From NCBI RefSeq assembly GCF_024636815.1, contig NZ_JAGXGF010000241.1, positions 1-43,288 of the forward strand: a DNA stretch of 43,288 bases, in the 5' to 3' direction. A program made the position numbers and the translations under genes. Position 1 is the first letter of the stretch. Every line of letters begins with the position of its first letter. This document shows, one piece after another, positions 34,229 through 41,605 of this stretch. The stretch is from Marivirga sp. (GTDB taxonomy: Bacteria > Bacteroidota > Bacteroidia > Cytophagales > Cyclobacteriaceae). A model generated the notes under the pieces. That model had not been told where the DNA came from. It saw only the letters and a program-made list of their open reading frames with translations, and did not search any database.

Positions 34229-34272
34229 GATGCTAATTCTTAAAGTGATAATCAATTAACAACAATTCGTAA

Positions 34273-34509
34273 TTATTTTATCCCAATCAGTTCATTAACA
34301 GAATAAATATCATCTATAGCTAAAAAGGATAAATTTGTATCATCAATGATTTCAAAATCTTCCCTTTCACTATGCGTTAAAGCCTGAATTTTAGGGAATT
34401 CATTCAATGGAACAGTAAAAAACCTATTATTACTTAAATTAATAACCATTTCTGATTGTGTGAATTTCACATTTTGAATATTCGGTAAAGTGGTAGTAAT
34501 TACGCTCAT
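34273..34509 (-). CDS. DUF2442-like small protein
   Basis: This 78-residue protein (VKFTQSEMVINLSNNRFFTV, PLNEFPKIQALTHSEREDFE, DDIYSVNELIG) matches the DUF2442 layout: a ligand-like beta domain with NNRFFTVPLNEFPKL and a terminal DxDxxxxxL-like ending. These proteins often sit in toxin-antitoxin or mobile-gene settings, paired with a DUF4160 protein that is not seen here. Function unknown. ATG start. Confidence 0.7.
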   Translation of the reverse strand: MSVITTTLPNIQNVKFTQSEMVINLSNNRFFTVPLNEFPKIQALTHSEREDFEIIDDTNLSFLAIDDIYSVNELIGIK

Positions 34510-34578
34510 AATCTGATAGCTTTAACTTCTTTTTGATGATAAATTTCGCAAGGGAAAGTGTCAGACTTAGTCCATTTA

Positions 34579-34607
34579 ACGGTCAGACGCCTTATGCGTC
34601 AGACCGT
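34579..34607. repeat. GGTCAGACGC...GCGTCAGACC hairpin repeat
   Basis: A 12-bp inverted repeat with one mismatch and a 5-nt loop: ACGGTCAGACGC, then GCGTCAGACCGT. Related copies are at 38776-38804 and 39039-39067. Confidence 0.7.
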
Positions 34608-34650
34608 AGCTGACATATTTAAGTGATGCAATGATCCTTACTTTTTAATA

Positions 34651-34727
34651 TTTTCTTTGTGTCTTTGTGTCTTTGTGGTTCAATACAGCCTTTGGCTGTC
34701 TTCTTTTCTTAGCGTCTTAGCGGTTTA
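34651..34727. repeat. Two right halves of the inverted-repeat element
   Basis: TTTGTGTCTTTGTGTCTTTG and CAGCCTTTGGCTG, then TTAGCGTCTTAGCGGTTTAA, just before the MazF stop at 34733. Confidence 0.75.
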
Positions 34728-34732
34728 AAAAG

Positions 34733-35056
34733 TTAATCCACAAAGGTTTCTTTTATAATACTTTTAACTTCTTTTATCTCGGGTTTTGATAGTCTTCCTA
34801 AAGGTTTAAGTATTCTTTGTTTATCAATTGTTCTTATCTGATCGAGCACAATCCAACCCATTTTGTTATCATGTTTTATTTCCACTCGCGTGGGATAATT
34901 TTTTGAACTTGTAGTCATGGGAGCAATGACTATGGTCCTCAGGTATTTATTCATCTCATTTGGAGAAATCACAACGCAAGGTCTGGTTTTATGGATTTCA
35001 CTTCCGATTGTAGAATTCAAATTGACTAAAACGATTTCATACTGATTTATTTCCAT
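34733..35056 (-). CDS. MazF/PemK-type endoribonuclease toxin
   Basis: This 107-residue protein has the family pattern: EIVLVNLNSTIGSEIHKTRP near residue 7 (GSEIxKTRP), VVISPNEMNKYLRTIVIAPM, TTSSKNYPTRVE and WIVLDQIRTIDKQRIL. All conserved catalytic/structural positions (R in TRP, T in PMT) are present, so it looks intact. It overlaps the MazE-like antitoxin by 10 bp. It should cleave mRNA at short sequence sites. ATG start. Confidence 0.93.
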   Translation of the reverse strand: MEINQYEIVLVNLNSTIGSEIHKTRPCVVISPNEMNKYLRTIVIAPMTTSSKNYPTRVEIKHDNKMGWIVLDQIRTIDKQRILKPLGRLSKPEIKEVKSIIKETFVD

Positions 35057-35292
35057 TCGTTCAGACCTTCATCTTCAAAGACATCATTAAATAGTAATTT
35101 GTCATCTTTATTCTCAGACATTTCCTTAAATGCTTCCTCCCATCCTTTCCGAGGTTTTGCGAGCGGTTTAATAATAATCTGTCCTTTTTCTAAAATTAAA
35201 TCAACCTTATCTTTTATATTATATTTCTCTAAAATAGTCTTACTAAACCTGATTCCTTTAGAATTGCCAATCTTTACAACTGAAACTTCCAT
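35047..35292 (-). CDS. MazE/AbrB-type antitoxin
   Basis: This 81-residue SpoVT-AbrB fold protein begins VSVVKIGNSKGIRFSKTILE and DKVDLILEKGQIIIKPLAKP; the swapped-hairpin DNA-binding motif is clear. The acidic C-terminal part (SENKDDKLLFNDVFEDEGLN) would neutralise the toxin. It overlaps mazF, the standard TA order. A promoter-like TAACTTTG box is at 35317-35324. Autoregulation is expected from the family. Confidence 0.92.
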   Translation of the reverse strand: MEVSVVKIGNSKGIRFSKTILEKYNIKDKVDLILEKGQIIIKPLAKPRKGWEEAFKEMSENKDDKLLFNDVFEDEGLNEWK

Positions 35293-35316
35293 AAGTTCTT
35301 ATCTTTATTGTAATTA

Positions 35317-35324
35317 CAAAGTTA
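35317..35324 (-). promoter_or_regulatory. Bacteroidota-type -7 box upstream of mazEF
   Basis: The minus strand reads TAACTTTG, matching the TAnnTTTG consensus, 25 bp upstream of the mazE ATG. A TTTTG lies 14 bp further upstream, shorter than the usual spacing. Predicted by eye only. Confidence 0.4.
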
Positions 35325-35368
35325 CTACATTATTTCACCAAAAGAAGTCTAATCGGAGAAAGGTTTTT

Positions 35369-35605
35369 ACAGCTAAAGCTGTGAAAGTTAACCACTAAGT
35401 TACTCTAAGTTTTTCACTAAGGGCACTAAGGACAGCCGAAGGCTGATTATTTTTCTCGCTAAGCCGCGGAGGCGCAAAGTTTACGCAACGTTATTAAATT
35501 GCGAAAATGTAAATGCTGTTTAAATCTCAAAATTTTTCCTTTTAACCTTTCTTTGTAGGGGCTCTGCGTCTCCCGACCTACTGTGCGGGACAGGTTATGT
35601 GGTTC
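35369..35605. repeat. Composite inverted-repeat element
   Basis: ACAGCTAAAGCTGT, TTAACCACTAAGTTACTCTA, and AGCCGAAGGCT on the left. GCTCTGCGTC and a TCCCGACCTACTGTGCGGGA insert, then GTTATGTGGTTC, on the right. It fills the gap between mazE and the AbiEii-like gene. Confidence 0.75.
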
Positions 35606-35611
35606 AATAAA

Positions 35612-36250
35612 TCAAATCGAATTCATATAATCTTGATGGACTTTCAAAATTTTAGATTTTACTTCTTCCCAACTTAAGTCATATAGTAATTCAGGTTCAG
35701 AATCAGGGTATTCTTTAACCTGCTCTTCTGCATCATCAAAATAGATTAAACTTTTAAGGGCTAAATAAACCGATCCATCTTTATATTTTTCCTTGTAAAA
35801 CTCAATCATTTGTTTCAATGAAAAATGCTTTAACAATTCATACAAATCAATAAAGTCTTTTTTGCTACCTCTTCCTGTTATTGCACCAATTTTCATGGCA
35901 GCTATATCTTTTAAGCCAGCAAGTTTTATATTATCCCAAACTATCGCTTCCTCCAGCCAAGGATAATTGTATTGTACCAAATCCAATTTAATGGAATTGC
36001 AATTATATATCTTTATTAATTTGCTGACTTTTAGAGGATAGGTTTCTCCAAAATCATTTAGAATACCTTCAATTTCAAATGGCTCAAGATTTATATTGCC
36101 AAAGAAATCCAAGTCCACTGATATTCGATGTCCCAATTGTAATGCAAGTGAAGTACCTCCTACTAATCTTGTCTCAGTACCTAAATCCGAATTAGCAATA
36201 GATTTTAGTAATTCCAGGGTATCTCCTGTGATTGTCTCAAGATGTAGCAT
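35612..36250 (-). CDS. AbiEii/AbiGii-type nucleotidyltransferase toxin
   Basis: This 212-residue protein has the nucleotidyltransferase motif RLVGGTSLALQLGHRISVDL (GG/S...DxD) near residue 28 followed by DFFGNINLEPFE. KIGAITGRGSKKDFIDLYEL near 121 is the conserved KDFxDLY block of the AbiEii family. AbiE-type toxins act by transferring nucleotides to tRNA in studied members. It overlaps the upstream gene (36205-36519) by 46 bp, forming a TA-like pair. The repeat element follows downstream. ATG start. Confidence 0.88.
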   Translation of the reverse strand: MLHLETITGDTLELLKSIANSDLGTETRLVGGTSLALQLGHRISVDLDFFGNINLEPFEIEGILNDFGETYPLKVSKLIKIYNCNSIKLDLVQYNYPWLEEAIVWDNIKLAGLKDIAAMKIGAITGRGSKKDFIDLYELLKHFSLKQMIEFYKEKYKDGSVYLALKSLIYFDDAEEQVKEYPDSEPELLYDLSWEEVKSKILKVHQDYMNSI

Positions 36251-36519
36251 CTAAATTTTTCTAATGGAACATTTGCCACTGTGGCGATAAAGTTGGCACT
36301 TATTTTATCTAAATCCCTTAATTTCATGGCAATCTCAGCAATCTTAGGAATGCCATATTTCTTTTGGATGATTTTCCAGTCTTCCAGCATGCCGTATTCC
36401 AATACCCTATGAATCACCAAAGGGGCATTTTTCTCAAAGCTCAGTTTGGAACGGTCATATTCCCAAAACAAATGTTTGCTGAGCTGCTCAAATTCCGGGT
36501 CTGGGTTTACTTTATGCAT
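36205..36519 (-). CDS. DUF6922-like partner of the AbiEii protein (antitoxin candidate)
   Basis: This 104-residue protein (PEFEQLSKHLFWEYDRSKLS, then VIHRVLEYGMLEDWKIIQKK) has the pattern of small proteins encoded just before AbiEii-type toxins in Bacteroidota, which I recall as DUF6922. HLFWDxD and RVLEYG are the recognisable stretches. The 46-bp overlap with the toxin gene implies translational coupling. Antitoxin role is inferred. Confidence 0.7.
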   Translation of the reverse strand: MHKVNPDPEFEQLSKHLFWEYDRSKLSFEKNAPLVIHRVLEYGMLEDWKIIQKKYGIPKIAEIAMKLRDLDKISANFIATVANVPLEKFRCYILRQSQEIPWNY

Positions 36520-36555
36520 TTAATAAAGATACTAATTTCTGCTTAACTAGTGAAA

Positions 36556-36912
36556 CAGCCTAAGGCTGATTTAATTTTAACCGCAAAGCTACACTAAGTT
36601 ATACACCAAGGAAACTAAGAAATAGCCGAAGGCTATAAAAACTCTCGCAAAGACGCGAAGACGCAAAGTTTTACGCTAAGGAATTGATTAAATTCATTAA
36701 TCAATTTTTTATTTGGATAGCTATTGCAAAATTGTTCAATGTAACGAACGATTTTAATTGATTTTGTTCAGTCTAACGGAAATTATTAATTCTATAATTA
36801 TTAATTACTAATTAACTCTCATTCGTAATTCCAAAATTCGTAATTATCTCCCTTTGTGAAACTTAGTGAAAAACTTTGTTTACTTTGTGGTTAAACTAGC
36901 AGCCTTTGGCTG
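36556..36912. repeat. Composite inverted-repeat element
   Basis: CAGCCTAAGGCTG and AACCGCAAAGCTACACTAAG on the left, ATAGCCGAAGGCTAT and TCTCGCAAAGACGCGAAGAC inside. The right arm TTTGTGAAACTTAGTGAAAA and CTTTGTGGTT lead to CAGCCTTTGGCTG, six bases from the regulator stop. It contains two direct GTTCANTNTAACG repeats at about 36734-36782. Confidence 0.75.
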
Positions 36913-36916
36913 CCAA

Positions 36917-37444
36917 TCAGCTTTCCCAAAGCAATAAACCCGCCTCAGCAGTCGGCACTTGCCCCATAAACTCCTGCGGGTTCATATATAGAAACCTGAT
37001 TTTACGATCAATTTTCTTTTCCGCTATGCCTGTCATATTCGCTATATAATCGTGATTAAAATGATTGCCTACCAATAAGAAATCAATAATACCGCTGTCC
37101 ACTCCTTTGGCATACTCCCCTATCAAATACACTTTATCCAACTCTCCTACCTTACCAATGATTTGTTCGATAATACGGTCAATACCAATATATTTTTTAA
37201 TGATGCTATGAATATCTTCAAATAAAGGATGTTGGGTATTGGCTTGATACACTTTTTTATTGCCTTTCACATCAGCCTTGAGCATACCGGCTTCCTCAAA
37301 TTTATTAAGTTCCAGACGAATGGCATTAGTGCTTTCTCCAAATTCCCCCTCCAAAGAACGCAAATAGCTCTTAGTCTGAGAATTCAAGAAGAATTTCAGT
37401 AGAAGCTTTATACGGGTTTTAGAAGTGATGAGAGTGTCTAGCAA
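36917..37444 (-). CDS. Winged-helix regulator fused to degenerate nucleotidyltransferase-like domain
   Basis: This 175-residue protein has an ArsR-like winged helix in the first 75 residues (TSKTRIKLLLKFFLNSQTKS, STNAIRLELNKFEEAGMLKA) and a second domain with VYLIGEYAKGVDSGIIDFLL near 102, where the nucleotidyltransferase GSxxxG...DxD pattern is degenerate. Similar proteins are common in Bacteroidota exopolysaccharide loci and are taken as locus regulators. The start is probably TTG at 37444. It is a candidate regulator of this cluster. No DNA target is evident. Confidence 0.75.
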   Translation of the reverse strand: MLDTLITSKTRIKLLLKFFLNSQTKSYLRSLEGEFGESTNAIRLELNKFEEAGMLKADVKGNKKVYQANTQHPLFEDIHSIIKKYIGIDRIIEQIIGKVGELDKVYLIGEYAKGVDSGIIDFLLVGNHFNHDYIANMTGIAEKKIDRKIRFLYMNPQEFMGQVPTAEAGLLLWES

Positions 37445-37484
37445 TTTATGTTGTCAAGTTTACAAGTTTTCAGGTGTTTAGGTT

Positions 37485-37525
37485 GTCGTAGCGCAGCGGA
37501 GATCCCGAGAGGAACGAATCGGGAG
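37485..37525. repeat. GCGCAGCGGAGATCCCGAGA repeat, intergenic copy
   Basis: Strong match to the reverse complement of the first in-frame copy in the glycosyltransferase gene at 11081-11120. Confidence 0.75.
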
Positions 37526-38203
37526 AAGTTGGAAGTCAGCCCCCTAGCCCCCAAAGGGGGAATAAAGCCCTAAGTCGACAGCTTATGGAGGATTCTAGTG
37601 AAGTTTTATTTTTTATTTAGGTTTTTGGCAGGAATATTTATTCAATCTGCTTTTGTCCTGCTTTGTGCCTATAGGCTGTTAAAAATTGATATAAGGTTGA
37701 AGAATCAATTATTAATTACTAATCAAAAAAGGTCCGACCTAGTTACCTGCTATCCAATTCTGTCCCTGATGCTATGATTAATACACAGGCTGCAAACTCC
37801 CCCGCCAGCTGGCGGGCTGGGGGGCCACAGCTCCGCCCTTTCAGTCCCATTGAGGAACCTAGCAAAGCGCTATTTGACTGCTATATCAAGATTTAATCCT
37901 TCCATAGGCCTTACTGAAGCAACACCCCTATGGTCCCCTCAAGGGGACAGCCTCACAGATTAATATTTGCATAAAACAATGAGATTATGGCTACTCTTTA
38001 TTTTAGCAAAATCCTTGTAATCTCTATTGCTGTTCAGTTTAAGAGACTGCGAAGACTTGATATAAATCGAGTAGAATAACTACTCAATTATAAATTTATG
38101 AGAATAATTTTTGATTTGCAATAGGAAATAAAAAAATATAATCAAATAGTGGAATATTAGGGTGAAAGAGAATAGCTGAGCGATAACAATATAGGTATAA
38201 AAA

Positions 38204-38296
38204 CCCCTCATCCGCTGGCTAGCGGAAGCTCCCCTAAAACAGGGGAGCAACAGGCCTGTGATTCAAAAGAACCGTTTGTGCACAGAGTTTATTTTT
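38204..38296. repeat. Long CCGCT...AGCGG/GGGGAGCA repeat, copy
   Basis: The CCGCTGGCTAGCGG and CTCCCCTAAAACAGGGGAG core is followed by CAACAGGCCTGTGATTC and TTGTGCACAGAGTTTATTTT. It matches 38532-38607 over about 75 bp. Confidence 0.75.
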
Positions 38297-38531
38297 AGGC
38301 CCGAAGGGCTGATATATCATAAAGTAGGGTGAAGCCCTACGTAAAAAAAATCGAGATACAAAAGCCCTGAAAGGGCTTCGGGGTCAGTTTGTTTATACAC
38401 AGGGATTCACCCTGTGTTAAAATATGACGTCTTATCAGGACTAAATTAAGAAAAATAAATGTCACTCAAGTAAGACAAGAATTTAAAAAGGATTCAATTT
38501 TATACAAAGCGTAACTTAACGACATTGAGCT

Positions 38532-38607
38532 CGCGGAAGATCCCCTAAAACAGGGGAGCAGCAGGCCTGTGGTTCAGATGAACAGCTTGTGCACAAAGTT
38601 TATTTTT
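38532..38607. repeat. Long CCCCTAAAACAGGGG repeat, second copy
   Basis: Core TCCCCTAAAACAGGGGAGCA, then GCAGGCCTGTGGTTC and TTGTGCACAAAGTTTATTTT, parallel to 38204-38296. Confidence 0.75.
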
Positions 38608-38641
38608 GTTAAAAAGGATAAAAAGAATACAAAACTAGCTA

Positions 38642-38709
38642 GAAGCAGTGTCCTGCTCCCCTCCTTACCCAAAGGAGGGGTGTCCGCTAGCTAGCGGACG
38701 GGGTGGTTT
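38642..38709. repeat. CTCCCCTCCTT...GGACGGGGTGGTT repeat
   Basis: CTCCCCTCCTTACCCAAAGG, AGGGGTGTCCGCTAGCTAGC and GGACGGGGTGGTTT; flanked by GCTAGAAGCAG, as is the copy at 42955 (GCTAGCAGCAG). Confidence 0.8.
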
Positions 38710-38772
38710 CTACTGGCTGGAAGATGAAGTTTTAGAGATGTAATCAAAAGTTAACAACTTGGCTATTTCCGT

Positions 38773-38884
38773 TTAACGGTCAGACGCGAGATTCGTCAGA
38801 CCGTGGGCTGGCTTTTATTTGCTTTGCGAAACTCCGTGAAAAGCTTTGTTCCCTTAGTGGTTAATAACACAGCCTTTGGCTGTC
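38773..38884. repeat. Direct repeat with GGTCAGAC hairpin and right half of the inverted-repeat element
   Basis: It contains ACGGTCAGACGC...CGTCAGACCGT at 38776-38804, GGGCTGGCTTTTATTTGC, TTTGCGAAACTCCGTG, and the right half ending CAGCCTTTGGCTG. It matches 39036-39149 over about 112 bp with few differences. Confidence 0.8.
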
Positions 38885-38964
38885 AGATTGCTTCATTTCT
38901 CTCGCAATGAGGTATAAGCTAACTTTTTCGTGATTATTTCGGTTAATCATAGCCTTATGCCAAC

Positions 38965-39014
38965 ATTTTTCTTTGTGAAACTTCGTGAATAGCTTTGTTT
39001 TCATTGTGGTTAAA
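38965..39014. repeat. Partial right half of the inverted-repeat element
   Basis: TTTCTTTGTGAAACTTCGTG and TTGTTTTCATTGTGGTTAAA lie between the two direct-repeat copies; the terminal palindrome is missing. Confidence 0.65.
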
Positions 39015-39035
39015 AGCAGGGGCTGGCTAATGCAG

Positions 39036-39202
39036 TAAACGGTCATATGCCAAATGCGTCAGACCGTGGGCTGGCTTTTATTTGCTTTGCGAAACTCCGT
39101 GAAAAACTTTGTTTTTCTTTGTGGTTAATTACATAGCCTTAGGCTGTCATTTAGTTTTCTTTGCGTCTTGGCGCCTTAGCGGTTAGAACAGCCTTTGGCT
39201 GC
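39036..39202. repeat. Second direct repeat copy plus further right half
   Basis: 39036-39149 matches 38773-38884 and carries a diverged GGTCATATGC hairpin. A second right half (TTTGCGTCTTGGCGCCTTAG, CAGCCTTTGGCTG) ends four bases before the wzc stop at 39206. Confidence 0.8.
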
Positions 39203-39205
39203 CTG

Positions 39206-41605
39206 TCACTTCTTCTTAAAAAGCCCTTTCTTTTTCTTCAACCTATCCTCATCATAATACCCATACCCATAACCACCATAGCCCATACCGTAGATATAAC
39301 CACCATAGTAACCATAGCCCCTTCTGCGCAATTCAATATCATTAAAGATCACAGACATCGGCTTTATTTTACCTTCATTATAAAGGCCATTGACCATGCT
39401 CAGGGCTTGTTTCATACTTACCCCTTGTCTTACAATCAAAAGTGTATGATCAACATGCGGAAGTAATTCCATTGCATCAGCAACCAAACCAATAGGGGAA
39501 GTATCAATTACAATGGCATCAAATTCCTTTCGCAATTCAACCATCAAATCATTCATTTTATCACCAGCTAAAAGCTCAGATGGATTAGGCGGAACAGCTC
39601 CAGCCCCTACAAACCATAAATTATTGGTCTGTCCATTGATTACCACTTCATCTTTCTCAGCATACCCCGCCAAATATTCACTTAAACCTTTATCAGGATA
39701 AGCCTCAATGAAATCAGTCAGATTAGGCTTTCGCATATCCGCACCTATCAATATGGTTTTTCTTCCGGATGCAGCTAGCGTATAAGCCAAATTCAAAGAA
39801 CAGAAAGTTTTTCCCTCCCCACTTACTGAGGAAGTCACCATAAAGGATTTGGCCTGCTTTTTATCTTTGCCCTGTAGATATTTTAAGTTAGCTCTCAATG
39901 CCCTGAAGGACTCTGCTACCAATGATTTAGGCCTATCTTTTACGATGGTATTGGTATCGTCAATTTTATGGGCAATATTTCCTAACAATGGCATATCGGA
40001 ATTTCTATCCAAATCATCTTTGTCCATGATACGTGGATTTGTAAAGTCTTTAAGGAAGAAAAATACCACGGGCAGCAATAACCCCAAGGCCATGGCCACC
40101 AATAAATTTCGTTCAGAATTTGGCCTAACCGGATTATTAGAATAAGAAGGTGCCTCAATCAATTGATAATCTGAGGTGGCTGATGCTTTAGAGATAGCCG
40201 CTTCCGTTTTTCGCTGAAGGAATAAATCAAAAAGATTCTGATTCAATTCAAAAAGTCTTTTTGCTCGGCTCAATTCCCGCATTTCTCCTTGTAGCTCACT
40301 CATAGAACCCATTAAGAAATTGCTCTTTTGATTGATTTCCTGGAGCCTTTCTCTATTAACTTCTTTATAGCTCCTTAAAGCCTCAAAAATATTCTTTTCA
40401 AGCCTTTTCCGCATGCTATCTTCCCTATTGACCAGCGGGTTTTTATAGTTTTCGGAATTACGATAAACTTTATCTTCCTGCTTTTGCTGAATGTACTGGT
40501 TGACTAAATCATTTAAAAGCGGGGCATCCAATCCTATTAAACTTGGAGCAAATACGCCAGATGATCTTTTTTGATTAATATAGCTTTTTAGATATTCGTA
40601 ATAACGCTCTTGCAGCAGTACTTCAGCTTTTTGTTCATCCAGTTCGTTTAACTTCATGAAGATCGTTTGGCTCCCCAAAGTCAATTCACGGTTCTCCATC
40701 TGCAAATCATCAATAGTTTCCTGAAATTGGATGATAGAATCTGAAATCATAGCCATTTGTTCATCAATGAAATTGATGGTGTTTTCCAGATTTTGGTTCT
40801 TTTCTTTCAAGCCCAGCTCCTCCACTACCTCATAATAGGTATTCATGAACTGAATGTCTTTTTCAGGAATAACACTTTCCATGTACATATTCAAAATAGC
40901 AGACCCTTGTTGCTGCCATGAAATATTTAAGCGCTTTTTATATTCACTGACTAAATTTTCATTTCTGTTGATGACAAAGAAAAACTTATTCTGGACCATC
41001 GAGGCTGAACCATTACCCCCTCTTATTTCAAATATCCAGTCTCCTACCTCGTAAGTTTGATTGTAATTGAAATTCTTATCTTCCAACAATTTTTCCCACT
41101 GATCAGAACCTTCGACATTAAATCTGAATTGATTATCAGATTTTTTATTTACAAAAATATTAAAGCCATAAGGGACAGTACTTCCTGTTAAAGTGTCTAT
41201 CACCACCTGATAACCATTCCCATTTTTTTGCTCTACCGTTTTTACATAGCCTTGAGCAAAATAGCTTACCCTAAAATTTAAGCGGCTAATCGTTTCTGCT
41301 ATTTTTTGATTGGACTTTAATAGTGGAATCTCCTCATATACTTCTTGAGTACCCCCTAGAAAATAACCCGCATCTACTAATCCGGGGATAACCGATTTAT
41401 TCTCACTAAATTTTTTTGTGATAAACTGACCTTTAATGGAATAAACAGGATTTGCATAACGATTATATAGAATTCCTAAAGTAGTGAAAAAAGCAAAAAA
41501 GAGAATGATAAAAGGCCATCTCCTTAATATTTTTAATAAATATTTAAGAAAATTGATAGGTTTCTCTTCTTTTACTACCTCGTCTTGAAAGTCAAATCCG
41601 TTCAT
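39206..41605 (-). CDS. wzc: Wzc-like polysaccharide co-polymerase / BY-kinase
   Basis: This 799-residue inner-membrane protein has an N-terminal Wzz domain with a first membrane segment at about 31-48 and a second near 510-530 (NLLVAMALGLLLPVVFFFLK), with a long coiled-coil periplasmic part between. The cytoplasmic kinase has Walker A SVSGEGKTF near 597, Walker A' LIGADMRKPN and Walker B FDAIVIDTSPIG. The C-terminal tail has 10 tyrosines between residues 764 and 784 (autophosphorylation cluster), then a lysine-rich end. It controls chain length and export with the Wza-like gene, whose stop overlaps its start. Confidence 0.96.
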   Translation of the reverse strand: MNGFDFQDEVVKEEKPINFLKYLLKILRRWPFIILFFAFFTTLGILYNRYANPVYSIKGQFITKKFSENKSVIPGLVDAGYFLGGTQEVYEEIPLLKSNQKIAETISRLNFRVSYFAQGYVKTVEQKNGNGYQVVIDTLTGSTVPYGFNIFVNKKSDNQFRFNVEGSDQWEKLLEDKNFNYNQTYEVGDWIFEIRGGNGSASMVQNKFFFVINRNENLVSEYKKRLNISWQQQGSAILNMYMESVIPEKDIQFMNTYYEVVEELGLKEKNQNLENTINFIDEQMAMISDSIIQFQETIDDLQMENRELTLGSQTIFMKLNELDEQKAEVLLQERYYEYLKSYINQKRSSGVFAPSLIGLDAPLLNDLVNQYIQQKQEDKVYRNSENYKNPLVNREDSMRKRLEKNIFEALRSYKEVNRERLQEINQKSNFLMGSMSELQGEMRELSRAKRLFELNQNLFDLFLQRKTEAAISKASATSDYQLIEAPSYSNNPVRPNSERNLLVAMALGLLLPVVFFFLKDFTNPRIMDKDDLDRNSDMPLLGNIAHKIDDTNTIVKDRPKSLVAESFRALRANLKYLQGKDKKQAKSFMVTSSVSGEGKTFCSLNLAYTLAASGRKTILIGADMRKPNLTDFIEAYPDKGLSEYLAGYAEKDEVVINGQTNNLWFVGAGAVPPNPSELLAGDKMNDLMVELRKEFDAIVIDTSPIGLVADAMELLPHVDHTLLIVRQGVSMKQALSMVNGLYNEGKIKPMSVIFNDIELRRRGYGYYGGYIYGMGYGGYGYGYYDEDRLKKKKGLFKKK

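Larger units (their letters stand above)
37445..39205. other. Non-coding repeat graveyard upstream of the regulator
   Basis: About 1.75 kb without a convincing gene. From left to right: a TTGTCAAGTTTACAAGTTT run, a GCGCAGCGGAGATCCCGAGA repeat at 37485-37525 that is also found inside a glycosyltransferase gene, GC-rich CCCGCCAGCTGGCGGGCTGG at about 37801, AAAGCCCTGAAAGGGCTT at 38360, and copies of four other repeat families listed separately. Confidence 0.7.

Noticed and set aside
37801-37830. GC-rich CCCGCCAGCTGGCGGG as a rho-independent terminator
   Set aside because: No gene ends nearby and no T-run follows; more likely another repeat fragment.
38861-39046. Minus-strand open frame of 61 codons
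   Set aside because: Lies entirely in tandem repeat copies and has no coding character.
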